From positions 1 to 41,631 of the forward strand of contig NZ_LABY01000021.1 in NCBI RefSeq assembly GCF_001043975.1: a stretch of 41,631 nt of DNA, written 5' to 3'. The translations under genes and the position numbers were made by a program. This document shows, one piece after another, positions 16,984 through 24,937 of this stretch. Source of the stretch: Methylobacterium variabile. GTDB taxonomy: Bacteria; Pseudomonadota; Alphaproteobacteria; Rhizobiales; Beijerinckiaceae. Within the stretch, counting starts at the first letter, position 1. Each line of letters starts with the position of its first letter. The notes beneath the pieces are model-generated. The model saw only the letters and a list, made by a program, of their open reading frames with translations, ran no database searches and was not told the origin of the DNA.

Positions 16984-17218
16984 CGTGGTGCCTCGGCGAG
17001 CCTCACCGGCCCTGCCCGAAATCCGGGCCGCGCCCGCGCCCGGCCCCCCCTGGCACCCGCCGCACGATGGCCCACATTCGCTCTAGCGTGGGACCGGACC
17101 CGCGAATCGCCGCGGGTCCCGCCTCCCGTTGCCTCCCCGGGCCGCCCGCCCGGCGCCCCGACATCTCGCCCCCGATCCCCGCGACGCCTCGCGGAGCGAT
17201 GCCCAGGAGAACCTGCCG

Positions 17219-19489
17219 ATGGTCGCGACCGTCCCCGACGACGAGCAACTGCCGCAGTACCACATCGAGGCCCAGACCTCGCTGGTGGAGCGCCAGCTGC
17301 GCTCGCTCAAGCACGGCGACGCCTTCGCGGTGCTCGACAGCTACGGCGACATCGGCGTCTTCCCGGGGCCCGAGGGACTGTACTTCCAGGATACCCGCTT
17401 CCTGTCGCGCCTGGAGCTGACCGTCGAGGGCCAGCGGCCGATGCTGCTCGGCTCGGTGGTGCAGGACGACAACGGCGCCCTCTCGGTCGACCTGACGACG
17501 CCGGACATCCGGCTCGACGCCGGCGACGAGACCAGCATCCCGCGCGAGATCATCGCGCTGGAGCGGACCAAGTTTCTCTTCCGCGGCACCTGCTACGACC
17601 GCATCGGCTTGCGCAACTACGACACCAAGCCCCGCCACCTGCGCGTCTCCCTGAGCTTCGACGCGGATTTCCGCGACCTGTTCGAGGTGCGCGGCAGCGA
17701 CCGGCCCCAGCGGGGCAAGCGCAGCGTCGAGGTGACGGGCGACGACGAGGTGACGTTCCGGTACGACGGGCTCGACGGGCGCCGCCGCACCACCCGCCTG
17801 CGCTTCGGGCCCAGGCCGGCGCGGATCGAGGCGCACCGGGCCGAGTTCCAAGTCCGGCTCAGCCCCGGCGGGCGGGCCTCGATCTTCGTGCGGGCGATCT
17901 GCGACACGGTCGATCGCAGCCGGGACGGCGAGGCGGTGGCGGCGGTGGGCAGCGCCCTGCCGTTCACGGCCGCAGCCTATCCGAGCCCGCGGCGGGAGGA
18001 GGGCCACCCGAAGGGCGAGGGCATGACCTTCGCGCTGGCTTACCGCGACGCGCGCCGCGACCTGCGTCAGGCCACCGCCAACATCACCACGATCGAGAGC
18101 TCGAACGACCAGTTCAACGAGGCCGCCTGCCGCGCGACGGCGGACCTCTACATGCTGCTCAGCCGCACGCCGCAGGGCGTGTACCCTTATGCGGGCATCC
18201 CCTGGTACAGCACGGTGTTCGGCCGCGACGGCATCATCACCGCGATGATGACGCTGTGGATCGACCCGGAGATCGCCAAGGGCGTGCTGCGCCACCTCGC
18301 GGCGACGCAGGCGACCAAGATCGACCCGGCCGCCGACGCGCAGCCCGGCAAGATCCTGCACGAGACCCGCAACGGCGAGATGGCGATCCTCGGCGAGGTG
18401 CCGTTCCGCCTCTACTACGGCACCATCGACGCCACGCCGCTGTTCGTGATGCTGGCCGGGCAGTACTACGAGCAGACCGGCGACGCCGCGACGATCACGG
18501 CGATCTGGCCCAACATCCTGGCGGCCCTCGACTGGATCGACCGCTACGGCGACCGGGACGGCGACGGCTTCGTGGAATATGCCCGCGAGACCGAGAAGGG
18601 CCTGGCCAACCAGGGCTGGAAGGACAGCCACGACTCGATCTTCCACGCCGACGGCCGGATGGCGCAGGGGCCGATCGCGCTGTGCGAGGTGCAGGGCTAC
18701 GTCTACGCCGCCAAGAAGGGCGCCGCGAAGCTCGCCGCGCTGCTCGGCGACGAGGCGCTCTCGGACCGCCTGAAGGACGAGGCGGACCGGCTGCGCAAGG
18801 CCTTCGACGAGGCGTTCTTCCTGCCTGAGATCGGCACCTACGCCATCGCGCTCGACGGCGAGAAGCGCCCCTGCGCCGTGCGCTCCTCGAATGCCGGCCA
18901 CGCGCTGTTCACCGGCATCGCCTATCCCGAGCGGGCCGAGAGCGTCGCCGCGGTGCTGATGTCGAAGGACGGCTTCAACGGCTGGGGCGTGCGCACCATC
19001 GCCAGCGGCGAGGCGCGCTACAACCCGATGTCGTACCACAACGGCTCGATCTGGCCGCACGACAACGCGCTGGTCGCGCTCGGCCTCGCGCGCTACGGCC
19101 TGAAGGCCGAGGCGGCGCGCGTGTTCGAGGGCCAGCACGGCGCCTCGCTCTACCAGGAGGGGCGGCGCCTGCCGGAGCTGTTCTGCGGTTTCATCCAGCG
19201 CAAGCAGCGCGGGCCGACGAACTACCCCGTCGCGTGCAGCCCGCAGGCCTGGGCGGCGGCTGCGCCCTTCGCGTTCCTGGCCGCCTGCCTCGGGCTCGAG
19301 CTGCGCCACGACCGCAACCGGATCCGCTTCCGCGACCCGATCCTGCCGGCCTTCCTCGACGACGTGCTGATCCGCAACTTGAAGCTCGGCGACAGCCACG
19401 TCGACCTGCTGATCCATCGCCACGGCAGCGACGTCACGGTGAACGTGGTGCGCCGGACCGGCGACGCGCAGGTGGTCCTGCTGAAGTAG
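17219..19489 (+). CDS. Amylo-alpha-1,6-glucosidase / glycogen-debranching-type glycoside hydrolase
   Basis: 756-residue protein. The N-terminal ~270 residues form the beta-rich domain found before bacterial debranching enzymes (VLDSYGDIGVFPGPEGLYFQ; DTRFLSRLELTVEGQRPMLL). The remainder is an (alpha/alpha)6-barrel glucosidase: YAGIPWYSTVFGRDGIITAM, LHETRNGEMAILGEVPFRLYYG, NQGWKDSHDSIFHADG and SYHNGSIWPHDNALVALGL, with acidic residues in the WKDSHDS and GEMA segments as likely catalytic candidates. No signal peptide. Start at 17219 is chosen because AGGAGA (from 17204) precedes it; an in-frame ATG at 17129 would add a low-complexity leader. No glgA, glgB, glgC or glgP is adjacent, so the substrate may be glycogen or another alpha-glucan. 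Confidence 0.9.
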   Translation: MVATVPDDEQLPQYHIEAQTSLVERQLRSLKHGDAFAVLDSYGDIGVFPGPEGLYFQDTRFLSRLELTVEGQRPMLLGSVVQDDNGALSVDLTTPDIRLDAGDETSIPREIIALERTKFLFRGTCYDRIGLRNYDTKPRHLRVSLSFDADFRDLFEVRGSDRPQRGKRSVEVTGDDEVTFRYDGLDGRRRTTRLRFGPRPARIEAHRAEFQVRLSPGGRASIFVRAICDTVDRSRDGEAVAAVGSALPFTAAAYPSPRREEGHPKGEGMTFALAYRDARRDLRQATANITTIESSNDQFNEAACRATADLYMLLSRTPQGVYPYAGIPWYSTVFGRDGIITAMMTLWIDPEIAKGVLRHLAATQATKIDPAADAQPGKILHETRNGEMAILGEVPFRLYYGTIDATPLFVMLAGQYYEQTGDAATITAIWPNILAALDWIDRYGDRDGDGFVEYARETEKGLANQGWKDSHDSIFHADGRMAQGPIALCEVQGYVYAAKKGAAKLAALLGDEALSDRLKDEADRLRKAFDEAFFLPEIGTYAIALDGEKRPCAVRSSNAGHALFTGIAYPERAESVAAVLMSKDGFNGWGVRTIASGEARYNPMSYHNGSIWPHDNALVALGLARYGLKAEAARVFEGQHGASLYQEGRRLPELFCGFIQRKQRGPTNYPVACSPQAWAAAAPFAFLAACLGLELRHDRNRIRFRDPILPAFLDDVLIRNLKLGDSHVDLLIHRHGSDVTVNVVRRTGDAQVVLLK

Positions 19490-19498
19490 ACAAGCGAC

Positions 19499-19523
19499 GG
19501 GCCGGGACATGCCCGGCCCTTCG
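19499..19523 (+). terminator. Terminator after the glucosidase gene
   Basis: GGGCCGGG at 19499-19506 and CCCGGCCC at 19512-19519 with a 5-base loop, then TTCG, nine bases after the stop. Weak T tract. A second inverted repeat at 19533-19561 (GCGCGGG/CCCGCGC) lies between here and the infC stop and could serve infC from the other side. Confidence 0.6.
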
Positions 19524-19617
19524 ATGCTCCCCGCGCGGGTTTTTCAAGGAGAAGCCCGCGCCCGGAGCGCTCCGTGATCCGCCCCGCGCCTGACAACGCG
19601 GACGCGGCGCCGTGCGC

Positions 19618-20160
19618 TCAGCGCGGCGCCAGGATCATGATCATCTGGCGGCCTTCGAGCTGCGGCTCGCTCTCCACCTTGGCGACCTCCTGCGTCTCGG
19701 CCTTCACGCGCTCGAGCAGGCGCAGGCCGAGGTCCTGGTGCGCCATCTCGCGGCCGCGGAAGCGGAGCGTCACCTTGACCTTGTCGCCTTCCTCGAAGAA
19801 CCGCTGCACGGCCTTCATCTTGACGTCGTAGTCGTGCTTGTCGATGCCGGGCCGGAGCTTGATCTCCTTGACCTCGACGGTCTTCTGCCGCTTGCGCGCC
19901 TCGGCCTGCTTCTTCTGCTCGTTGAAGCGGAAGCGGCCGTAGTCGAGAAGCTTGCAGACCGGAGGCGCGGAGTTCGGCGCGATCTCGACGAGGTCGAGGC
20001 CTGCTTCCTCGGCGAGCTGCAGCGCCTCGAAGAAGCCCATGACCCCGCGGTTCTGGCCGCTCTCGTCGATGAGCTGGACCTCGCGGACGCCGCGGATGTC
20101 CCGGTTGGCGCGCGGCCCGTCCTTCTGCGGGGCCGGCATGGCTCTCATAGGTCTGCGAAT
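19618..20160 (-). CDS. infC: Translation initiation factor IF-3, probable AUU start
   Basis: 180-residue IF-3, which binds the 30S subunit and proofreads start-codon choice. N-terminal domain [20 protein letters not shown] and [21 protein letters not shown], linker around [20 protein letters not shown], and C-terminal domain [20 protein letters not shown] with [14 protein letters not shown] set the start at an ATT (20160-20158), giving [17 protein letters not shown], because GAGGAG ends nine bases upstream; the first ATG (20148) would be 21 bases from that site. AUU starts are a known infC feature that lets IF-3 repress its own translation. A TTGACA lies at the complement of 20288-20293 but without a good -10. 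Confidence 0.93.
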   Translation of the reverse strand: MRRPMRAMPAPQKDGPRANRDIRGVREVQLIDESGQNRGVMGFFEALQLAEEAGLDLVEIAPNSAPPVCKLLDYGRFRFNEQKKQAEARKRQKTVEVKEIKLRPGIDKHDYDVKMKAVQRFFEEGDKVKVTLRFRGREMAHQDLGLRLLERVKAETQEVAKVESEPQLEGRQMIMILAPR

Positions 20161-20175
20161 GGCTGTAATCTCCTC
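20158..20175 (-). promoter_or_regulatory. infC ribosome-binding site and AUU start codon
   Basis: On the minus strand GAGGAG (complement of 20170-20175), nine spacer bases ATTACAGCC, then ATT CGC AGA CCT. The next in-frame ATGs are 12 and 21 bases further on, too far from this ribosome site. Supports autoregulated initiation at a non-AUG codon. Confidence 0.65.
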
Positions 20176-20390
20176 AGTCACGTCGTCCGGCGGCGGTCCG
20201 CGGACCGGATCCCCTTCCGGGCCAGTCCCGAACCACCGCGCGGGCATACTCGGGTGTACGATATCACCTTGGCGAGATCGCCCGGTTTGTCAACTCGCGG
20301 ATGCCGAACTTGGTTGCCGAAGAGCGAAGCATCCCCGAAGTCTTGGAGCCCCGGTCGCACCGGGACGTCCGCACGCACCTGACGCCTCCC

Positions 20391-21623
20391 TCAGGGTCCC
20401 TCCCCTGTCGCGGGCGGACAGAGCAGCTCGGCGTAGATCGCCAGGGTGTCGGCCAGCATCAGCTCGAGGGAGAAGCGCTCCTCGACGTGGCGGCGGGCGC
20501 GGCGCACCAGGGCGTCGCGGGCGCTGGCGCCGAGCTGGAGCGCCTCGGCGATCGCCCCCGCCAGGGCGTCGGGGTCCCCGGCCGGGACGCGCCAGCCGGT
20601 GCGCTCGGCCGCCGGCACCTCCGGCGGCGCCAGCACCGTCTCGGGCACGGCGCCGAGATCCGACACGACGACCGGCGTGCCGACGGCCTGGGCCTCGACC
20701 GCGGCGCGGCCGAAGGCCTCGGGCTCGGTCGAGGGCACCGCCACCACCGAGGCGGCCCGATAGGCGGCCGGCATGTCGGCGCAGTGGCCGACCCGGCGCA
20801 CCTGCCCGGCGAGGCCGTGGGCGGCGATCATCGCGTCGAGCTCCCGCACGTAGCCCGTTCGCCCCTGGGAATCGCCGGCGAGCACCACCGTGAAGTCGCC
20901 GAGCCCCTGGGCCCGCAGGGCCGCCGCCGCCTCGATCAGGACGCGGTGGCCCTTCCAGGCGGTGAGCCTGGCGGCGAGGAGCACCACCCGCTCGTGCGGG
21001 GCGACGCCCCAGGCCCGGCGCAGGGCCTCGACCCGCTGCGGCGCCACCTGGGCCGGCGCGAAGGCGGCGAGGTCGGTGCCCCGGTGGATCACCCGCACCC
21101 GGTCGCCGGCCGCCTGCGGGTGCAGGCGGCGGATGGCGTCGGCGGTGAAGTGCGAGTTGGCGATCACCACGTCGCCGCGGGCCATCACCGAGTTGTAGAG
21201 GAGCTTGGCCGGCGAGCGGCCGGAATAGCTGCCGTGGTAGGTGGTGACGAAGGGCAGGCGCAGCCGCCGCGCCGCCCCCAGGGCGACCCAGGCCGGGGCG
21301 CGGGAGCGGGCGTGGATCAGGTCGACCCGCTCGGCCCGGCAGATGCGGGCCAGCCGCCCGACATTGAGGGCCATGACGAAGGGATTCTTGCTGCGGGCCG
21401 GGAACGGCACCCAGGCGCCGCCCTTGGCCTGCAACTCGCCGACGAGGCGCCCGCCCTCGGTGGCGACCAGGGCGCGGGCGCCGACCGCCGCGAGGGCCGC
21501 GGCGACGTCGACCGCGGTCCGCTCGGCGCCGCCGGCATCCAGCTCCGGGATGATCTGCAGCACCGTGCGGCCCGCCAGCGGGTGGCTCGCGGCCGGGAAC
21601 GGCGGGGCCTGGCTCGACGGCAT
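20391..21623 (-). CDS. Glycosyltransferase family 4 protein
   Basis: 410-residue GT-B glycosyltransferase. N-terminal half: TVLQIIPELDAGGAERTAVD, a typical GT4 opening with the GGAE loop, then VDLIHARSRAPAWVALGAA and FVTTYHGSYSG. C-terminal donor domain: RVIHRGTDLAAFAP, LLAARLTAWKGHRVLIEAAA and the EX7E-type segment EAFGRAAVEAQAVGTPVVVS. No membrane helix. Such proteins often act in lipopolysaccharide or exopolysaccharide synthesis; the neighbours do not identify the glycan. Start at 21623 (MPSSQAPPF) is preceded by CGGAG; an upstream ATG at 21650 is possible. It lies 230 bases upstream of infC on the same strand, so some read-through into infC is likely. Confidence 0.9.
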   Translation of the reverse strand: MPSSQAPPFPAASHPLAGRTVLQIIPELDAGGAERTAVDVAAALAAVGARALVATEGGRLVGELQAKGGAWVPFPARSKNPFVMALNVGRLARICRAERVDLIHARSRAPAWVALGAARRLRLPFVTTYHGSYSGRSPAKLLYNSVMARGDVVIANSHFTADAIRRLHPQAAGDRVRVIHRGTDLAAFAPAQVAPQRVEALRRAWGVAPHERVVLLAARLTAWKGHRVLIEAAAALRAQGLGDFTVVLAGDSQGRTGYVRELDAMIAAHGLAGQVRRVGHCADMPAAYRAASVVAVPSTEPEAFGRAAVEAQAVGTPVVVSDLGAVPETVLAPPEVPAAERTGWRVPAGDPDALAGAIAEALQLGASARDALVRRARRHVEERFSLELMLADTLAIYAELLCPPATGEGP

Positions 21624-21874
21624 GGAACTCCGGGTCAGAACTCTGATCACAGCTCTCGCGGCAAGACGGTGCCCGCTCCGTGCAGGAATCGGCGACGGGC
21701 CGGCGATGCCGGCCGGGTTTTCGCGTGCCCGGCGGCGCCCGATATAGAAGCCGCCGGGTCAAGGTCCGCACCGGGACGATAGCGAAAGGTCGCGCGACCC
21801 CGTTGCAGATCGGTAAACCTTGGGCGCCGGCCGCCCGCGACCAGTGCGGACGTTGGAATAACGGGGATAACACC

Positions 21875-22636
21875 ATGGACGAGACGGCACGCCGACCCGC
21901 CACGATGCTGACAGTGGGAGGGCGCCGCCTCGCCACCCTGGTGCGCCCCGGCGCGGGGCCGCCGGTGGTCTGGCTCGGCGGCTTCCGGTCGGACATGCGC
22001 GCCACCAAGGCCGAGGCTCTCGACGCCTGGGCGGCGGCGCGGGGCCGGGCCTTCGTGCGCTTCGACTACGCGGGCCACGGCGAATCCGAAGGGATCTTCG
22101 CCGATTGCACGATCTCGGACTGGCTCGCCGATGCCGAGGCCGTGGTCGCCGCCCTGGCGCCGGAGCGCCCGGTGCTGGTCGGCTCGTCGATGGGCGGCTG
22201 GATCGCGCTGCTCGCGGCGCGCCGGCTGCGCCCGGCCGGCCTGGTGCTGATCGCACCGGCGACGGACTTCACCGAAGCGCTGATGTGGGAGCAGTTCCCG
22301 GAGGAAATCCGCGCGCAGGTGATGCGCGACGGAGTGTGGCGACGCGAGTCGCAGTACTCGCCCGAGCCGACGCCGGTGACCCGCGCGCTGATCGAGGACG
22401 GGCGCCGCCACCTGATCCTGGCTCAGCCCATTGATCCGGGCTGCCCGGTGCACATCCTCCAGGGAATGGCCGACCCGGACGTGCCCTGGCGGCACGCCCT
22501 GCGGCTGGTGGAGCGGCTGCCGGAGGCGGGAGTGGTCCTGACCCTGATCAAGGAGGGCGACCACCGCCTCTCCGGCCCGACCGACCTCGACCGCTTGGTC
22601 GCGGCGGTCGAGGGAATCGCACCCCCGGACGCGTAA
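21875..22636 (+). CDS. Alpha/beta hydrolase (ABHD10-like)
   Basis: 253-residue serine hydrolase. The nucleophile elbow GSSMGG places Ser105; Asp in GMADPDVPW and His in KEGDHRLS complete a likely triad, and LGGFRSDM supplies the oxyanion-hole loop. The pattern GGFRSDM...KAEALDAWAAARG...RFDYAGHGES resembles bacterial relatives of mammalian ABHD10, which cleaves acyl-glucuronides and protein thioesters; substrate here unknown. Cytoplasmic, no signal peptide. The start at 21875 follows a weak GGGGA; an open frame extends upstream to 21680 but is of poor coding quality. Divergent from the glycosyltransferase and convergent with the DUF1150 gene. Confidence 0.9.
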   Translation: MDETARRPATMLTVGGRRLATLVRPGAGPPVVWLGGFRSDMRATKAEALDAWAAARGRAFVRFDYAGHGESEGIFADCTISDWLADAEAVVAALAPERPVLVGSSMGGWIALLAARRLRPAGLVLIAPATDFTEALMWEQFPEEIRAQVMRDGVWRRESQYSPEPTPVTRALIEDGRRHLILAQPIDPGCPVHILQGMADPDVPWRHALRLVERLPEAGVVLTLIKEGDHRLSGPTDLDRLVAAVEGIAPPDA

Positions 22637-22650
22637 GGTGCCGCGGGCGC

Positions 22651-22917
22651 TCAGTGCACGCTGAGCGCCTGCAGGTCGTGCGCCCAGGCGTTCGCGAAGG
22701 CCGCGTCCCGGCTGTCGGTGAGCAGGATCGGGGCGCCGCTGGCCGAGAGCAGGGCGAACAGGTCGAGGCCGGGGGTGAGGTCGGGCGCCTGCGGGAAGAG
22801 GCGCTTGACCTCCTCCGAGCGCATGGCCCGGACGTAGGCGACGTGGCCCTCGCCGAGGGCGGCGAGGGCGCTGGGGTCCATGGCGGTGGCATCCATGGTC
22901 AGGGTGGTGTCGGACAT
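22651..22917 (-). CDS. DUF1150 family protein
   Basis: 88-residue protein of the alphaproteobacterial DUF1150 family, recognisable from ALAALGEGHVAYVRAMRSEE and LFALLSASGAPILLTDSRDA with the terminal AWAHDLQALSVH. Function unknown. Start at 22917 is marked by AGGAGG (complement of 22925-22930). It follows the Hsp20 gene on the same strand, an association seen in many alphaproteobacteria, which suggests a heat- or stress-linked role or a partner of the small heat-shock protein. The last codons overlap a small inverted repeat (22648-22667) at the convergent junction with the hydrolase. Confidence 0.9.
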   Translation of the reverse strand: MSDTTLTMDATAMDPSALAALGEGHVAYVRAMRSEEVKRLFPQAPDLTPGLDLFALLSASGAPILLTDSRDAAFANAWAHDLQALSVH

Positions 22918-23006
22918 GATGCGCCCTCCTCTCAAAGGCAGCAGGACGGGTGATCGGCCGGGCCCCGCAGCGGCCCGCCGACCGGTTGAAAGGGATATGG
23001 GGATGC

Positions 23007-23441
23007 TCAGCCCGCGTCGCGCGAGCCGATGTCGATCCGTCGCACGATGCGCTCCGGCTCGGGCCGGGCGAGGTCGATGGAGAGCAGGCCGTTAGACAGG
23101 TCCGCCCCCAGCACCTCCATGCCGTCGGCCAGCAGGAAGGCGCGCTGGAACTGCCGGGCCGCGATGCCCCGGTGCAGGAAGGTCCGGCTCTTGTCGTCGG
23201 CCTGGCGGCCGCGGACGATGAGCTGGCTCTCCTCCAGGGTCACGTCGAGCTGGTCGCGGGTGAAGCCCGCCACCGCGAGGGTGATCCGCAGCCGCTCCGG
23301 CTCCCGCTCGGTGCGAGGCAGGCGCTCGATGTTGTAGGGCGGGTAGCCGTCGTTGGCGGCCTTGGCGACGCGGTCGAGCGCCTGCTCGATCTCGTCGAAG
23401 CCCAGCAGGAACGGATGCCCGAACGGCGAGGGACGCGTCAT
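23007..23441 (-). CDS. Hsp20/alpha-crystallin family small heat-shock protein
   Basis: 144-residue ATP-independent holdase chaperone. The opening MTRPSPFGHPFLLGFDEIEQ and DGYPPYNIER are typical of the alphaproteobacterial IbpA-like group next to DUF1150. The alpha-crystallin domain runs from LRITLAVAGFTRDQLDVTLE through LIVRGRQ and FLHRGIAARQFQRAFLLAD to GLLSIDLARPEPE. The C-terminal I-x-I anchor appears as RIDIGS. Start at 23441 is taken from homologue alignment; an ATG at 23495 would add an unsupported leader. No ROSE-type RNA thermometer was evident in the short upstream region. Confidence 0.93.
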   Translation of the reverse strand: MTRPSPFGHPFLLGFDEIEQALDRVAKAANDGYPPYNIERLPRTEREPERLRITLAVAGFTRDQLDVTLEESQLIVRGRQADDKSRTFLHRGIAARQFQRAFLLADGMEVLGADLSNGLLSIDLARPEPERIVRRIDIGSRDAG

Positions 23442-23602
23442 GGTCTCGGCGAAGCCCTGTTGCGGAGGCACTTCGTAGGCTGTCCGGGCCCGCATCCGCA
23501 GCGCCCGTCGGGACCGACCGCAACTCCGCCGGCCCGCTTCCGGATATGAGGGGCGCGGGCCGGCCCATCAAGGGGAGTCCGGGCGCTCCGGAGCGGGCAC
23601 GG

Positions 23603-24262
23603 TCAGCGCTGCATCGCCCCGGTGAGCCGCTGGCTGATGCGCTCGCGCAAGGAGCCGGGCAGTTCCAGGTCGACGACGCGCCAGGTCCAGCCCCGCAGGC
23701 GCAGGCGCAGGCGGAAGCGGTTCTCGAGCGGCCGGTCCGGCGGGTAGCTCACCACCATGCCGCGGAAGCCCCGCGGCTCGGCCGAGCGGAACAGGGCGAG
23801 GAGCTGCCCGACGGTCGAGGCGTGGAAGCCGAGGCCGTTCCTGCCCCTCGGGGTGTCGGACCCCTGCGAGGTGTCGGGCGTCCCGGAGGCCGCCTCGCCG
23901 GCGCCGCCATCGCGCGTCAGGCCGGCGCGCACCGGCCAGCCGTCGTCGAGGAGATCGATCAGGGTCTCGGGCGTGACGAGGGACTCGACCAGCGGCTCGG
24001 CCAGGGCCCCGCTCGCCTCGGTCAGGATGGTGCGCTCCCGGGCCGACAGGTCGCGGCGGGCCGCGATGGCGTCGACCGCCGCCGCGAGGGCCTGCTTGGT
24101 CAGCGACAGGCGCAGGGTGCGGAAGTTCACCCGCTGGGCCACCGCCGCCGTGTCGTGGGCCTGCACGGCGCGCGACAGCTGGTAGAGCGCGACGTAGGGC
24201 GAGATCCCGTAGGCGACCCACAGGAGCAGGACCGCCAGGCCCGTGAGCCACCAGCGCATCAT
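23603..24262 (-). CDS. DUF2939 family membrane-anchored protein
   Basis: 219-residue protein with one N-terminal hydrophobic helix (MMRWWLTGLAVLLLWVAYGI) acting as signal anchor, so the rest is periplasmic. The following YVALYQLSRAVQAHDTAAVA QRVNF segment is the DUF2939 signature; the C-terminal half ends in a beta-strand region WTWRVVDLELPGSLRERIS. A Gly/Ser/Thr-rich insert around residues 117-140 is probably a flexible linker. Function unknown. It lies 34 bases after rppH on the same strand and may be cotranscribed with it. Confidence 0.82.
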   Translation of the reverse strand: MMRWWLTGLAVLLLWVAYGISPYVALYQLSRAVQAHDTAAVAQRVNFRTLRLSLTKQALAAAVDAIAARRDLSARERTILTEASGALAEPLVESLVTPETLIDLLDDGWPVRAGLTRDGGAGEAASGTPDTSQGSDTPRGRNGLGFHASTVGQLLALFRSAEPRGFRGMVVSYPPDRPLENRFRLRLRLRGWTWRVVDLELPGSLRERISQRLTGAMQR

Positions 24263-24296
24263 GCCCGAGGCCCGCGGGCGGGGCGTCCGGGACCGG

Positions 24297-24833
24297 TCAC
24301 GCCGGGCGCGCGAGGTGGGCGAAGGCGGCGATCACCTGCTCGTAGACCGGGCGCTTGAACGGGATGACCAGCTCGGCGAGGTTGGCCAGCGGCTCCCAGC
24401 GCCAGCCGTCGAACTCCGCCTTGTGGGCGCCGCCGCCCGGGCGCAGGATGTCGATCTCGCGCTCGTCGCCCTCGAAGGCGAAGGCGAACCACTTCTGGGT
24501 CTGGCCGCGATAGCGCCCCTTCCAGGGCTTGCCCGCCGCGAAGGTGGGGAGGTCGTAGGAGTACCAGCCCGGCGCCTCGGCGAGGAGGCGCACCGAGCCC
24601 GCGGCGACGTTCGTCTCCTCGTAGAGCTCGCGCAGGGCGGCCTGGAGCGGGGCCTCGCCCTCGTCGATGCCGCCCTGGGGCATCTGCCAGGCATGGGCGC
24701 CGAGGTCGGCCGACTCGTGCCGGCGATGCCCGGCGAAGACCAGGCCGTCCCGGTTGAACAGGGCGATGCCGACGCAGGGCCGGTAGGGAAGGTCCGCCAG
24801 CGCGGTCTCGGAGGGGCGGTGAAGCGATGCCAT
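24297..24833 (-). CDS. rppH: RNA pyrophosphohydrolase
   Basis: 178-residue Nudix hydrolase that removes pyrophosphate from 5'-triphosphate mRNA ends and so starts decay. The Nudix box is at 54-76 ([20 protein letters not shown] and TNV) with Arg68, Glu69, Glu72 and Glu73. [17 protein letters not shown] and [10 protein letters not shown] before it, and [14 protein letters not shown] plus [10 protein letters not shown] after it, mark the RppH subgroup rather than other Nudix enzymes. Complete. It follows the divergent polysaccharide deacetylase at the end of the envelope cluster, as in many relatives. Confidence 0.95.
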   Translation of the reverse strand: MASLHRPSETALADLPYRPCVGIALFNRDGLVFAGHRRHESADLGAHAWQMPQGGIDEGEAPLQAALRELYEETNVAAGSVRLLAEAPGWYSYDLPTFAAGKPWKGRYRGQTQKWFAFAFEGDEREIDILRPGGGAHKAEFDGWRWEPLANLAELVIPFKRPVYEQVIAAFAHLARPA

Positions 24834-24847
24834 GGGGCGACCTTAGA

Positions 24848-24888
24848 GCAATTTCCCGCTGTATGGACCGAGCACCGGGGGAAAATGC
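24848..24888. repeat. Imperfect palindrome upstream of rppH
   Basis: GCAATTTCCC at 24848-24857 and GGGAAAATGC at 24879-24888, one mismatch, 21-base spacer, preceded by TTAGA. The TAGAGCAATTTCC-type core resembles short dispersed intergenic repeats in Hyphomicrobiales; this is from memory and needs a genome-wide count. It lies in the 104-base gap between the deacetylase stop and the rppH start. Confidence 0.4.
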
Positions 24889-24937
24889 GGCGGGAGCGAA
24901 GCGGGCCGGGTGCGCCGGCCCTCATGAGCCCGCTCTC

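Noticed and set aside
16990..17100. A sigma-54-type site (TGGCAC) before the glucosidase
   Set aside because: The matching -12 TTGC is absent at the required spacing.
17003..19510. An 835-codon minus-strand frame opposite the glucosidase
   Set aside because: Antisense shadow: Val/Ala/Arg/Gly-rich, no domain, no ribosome site.
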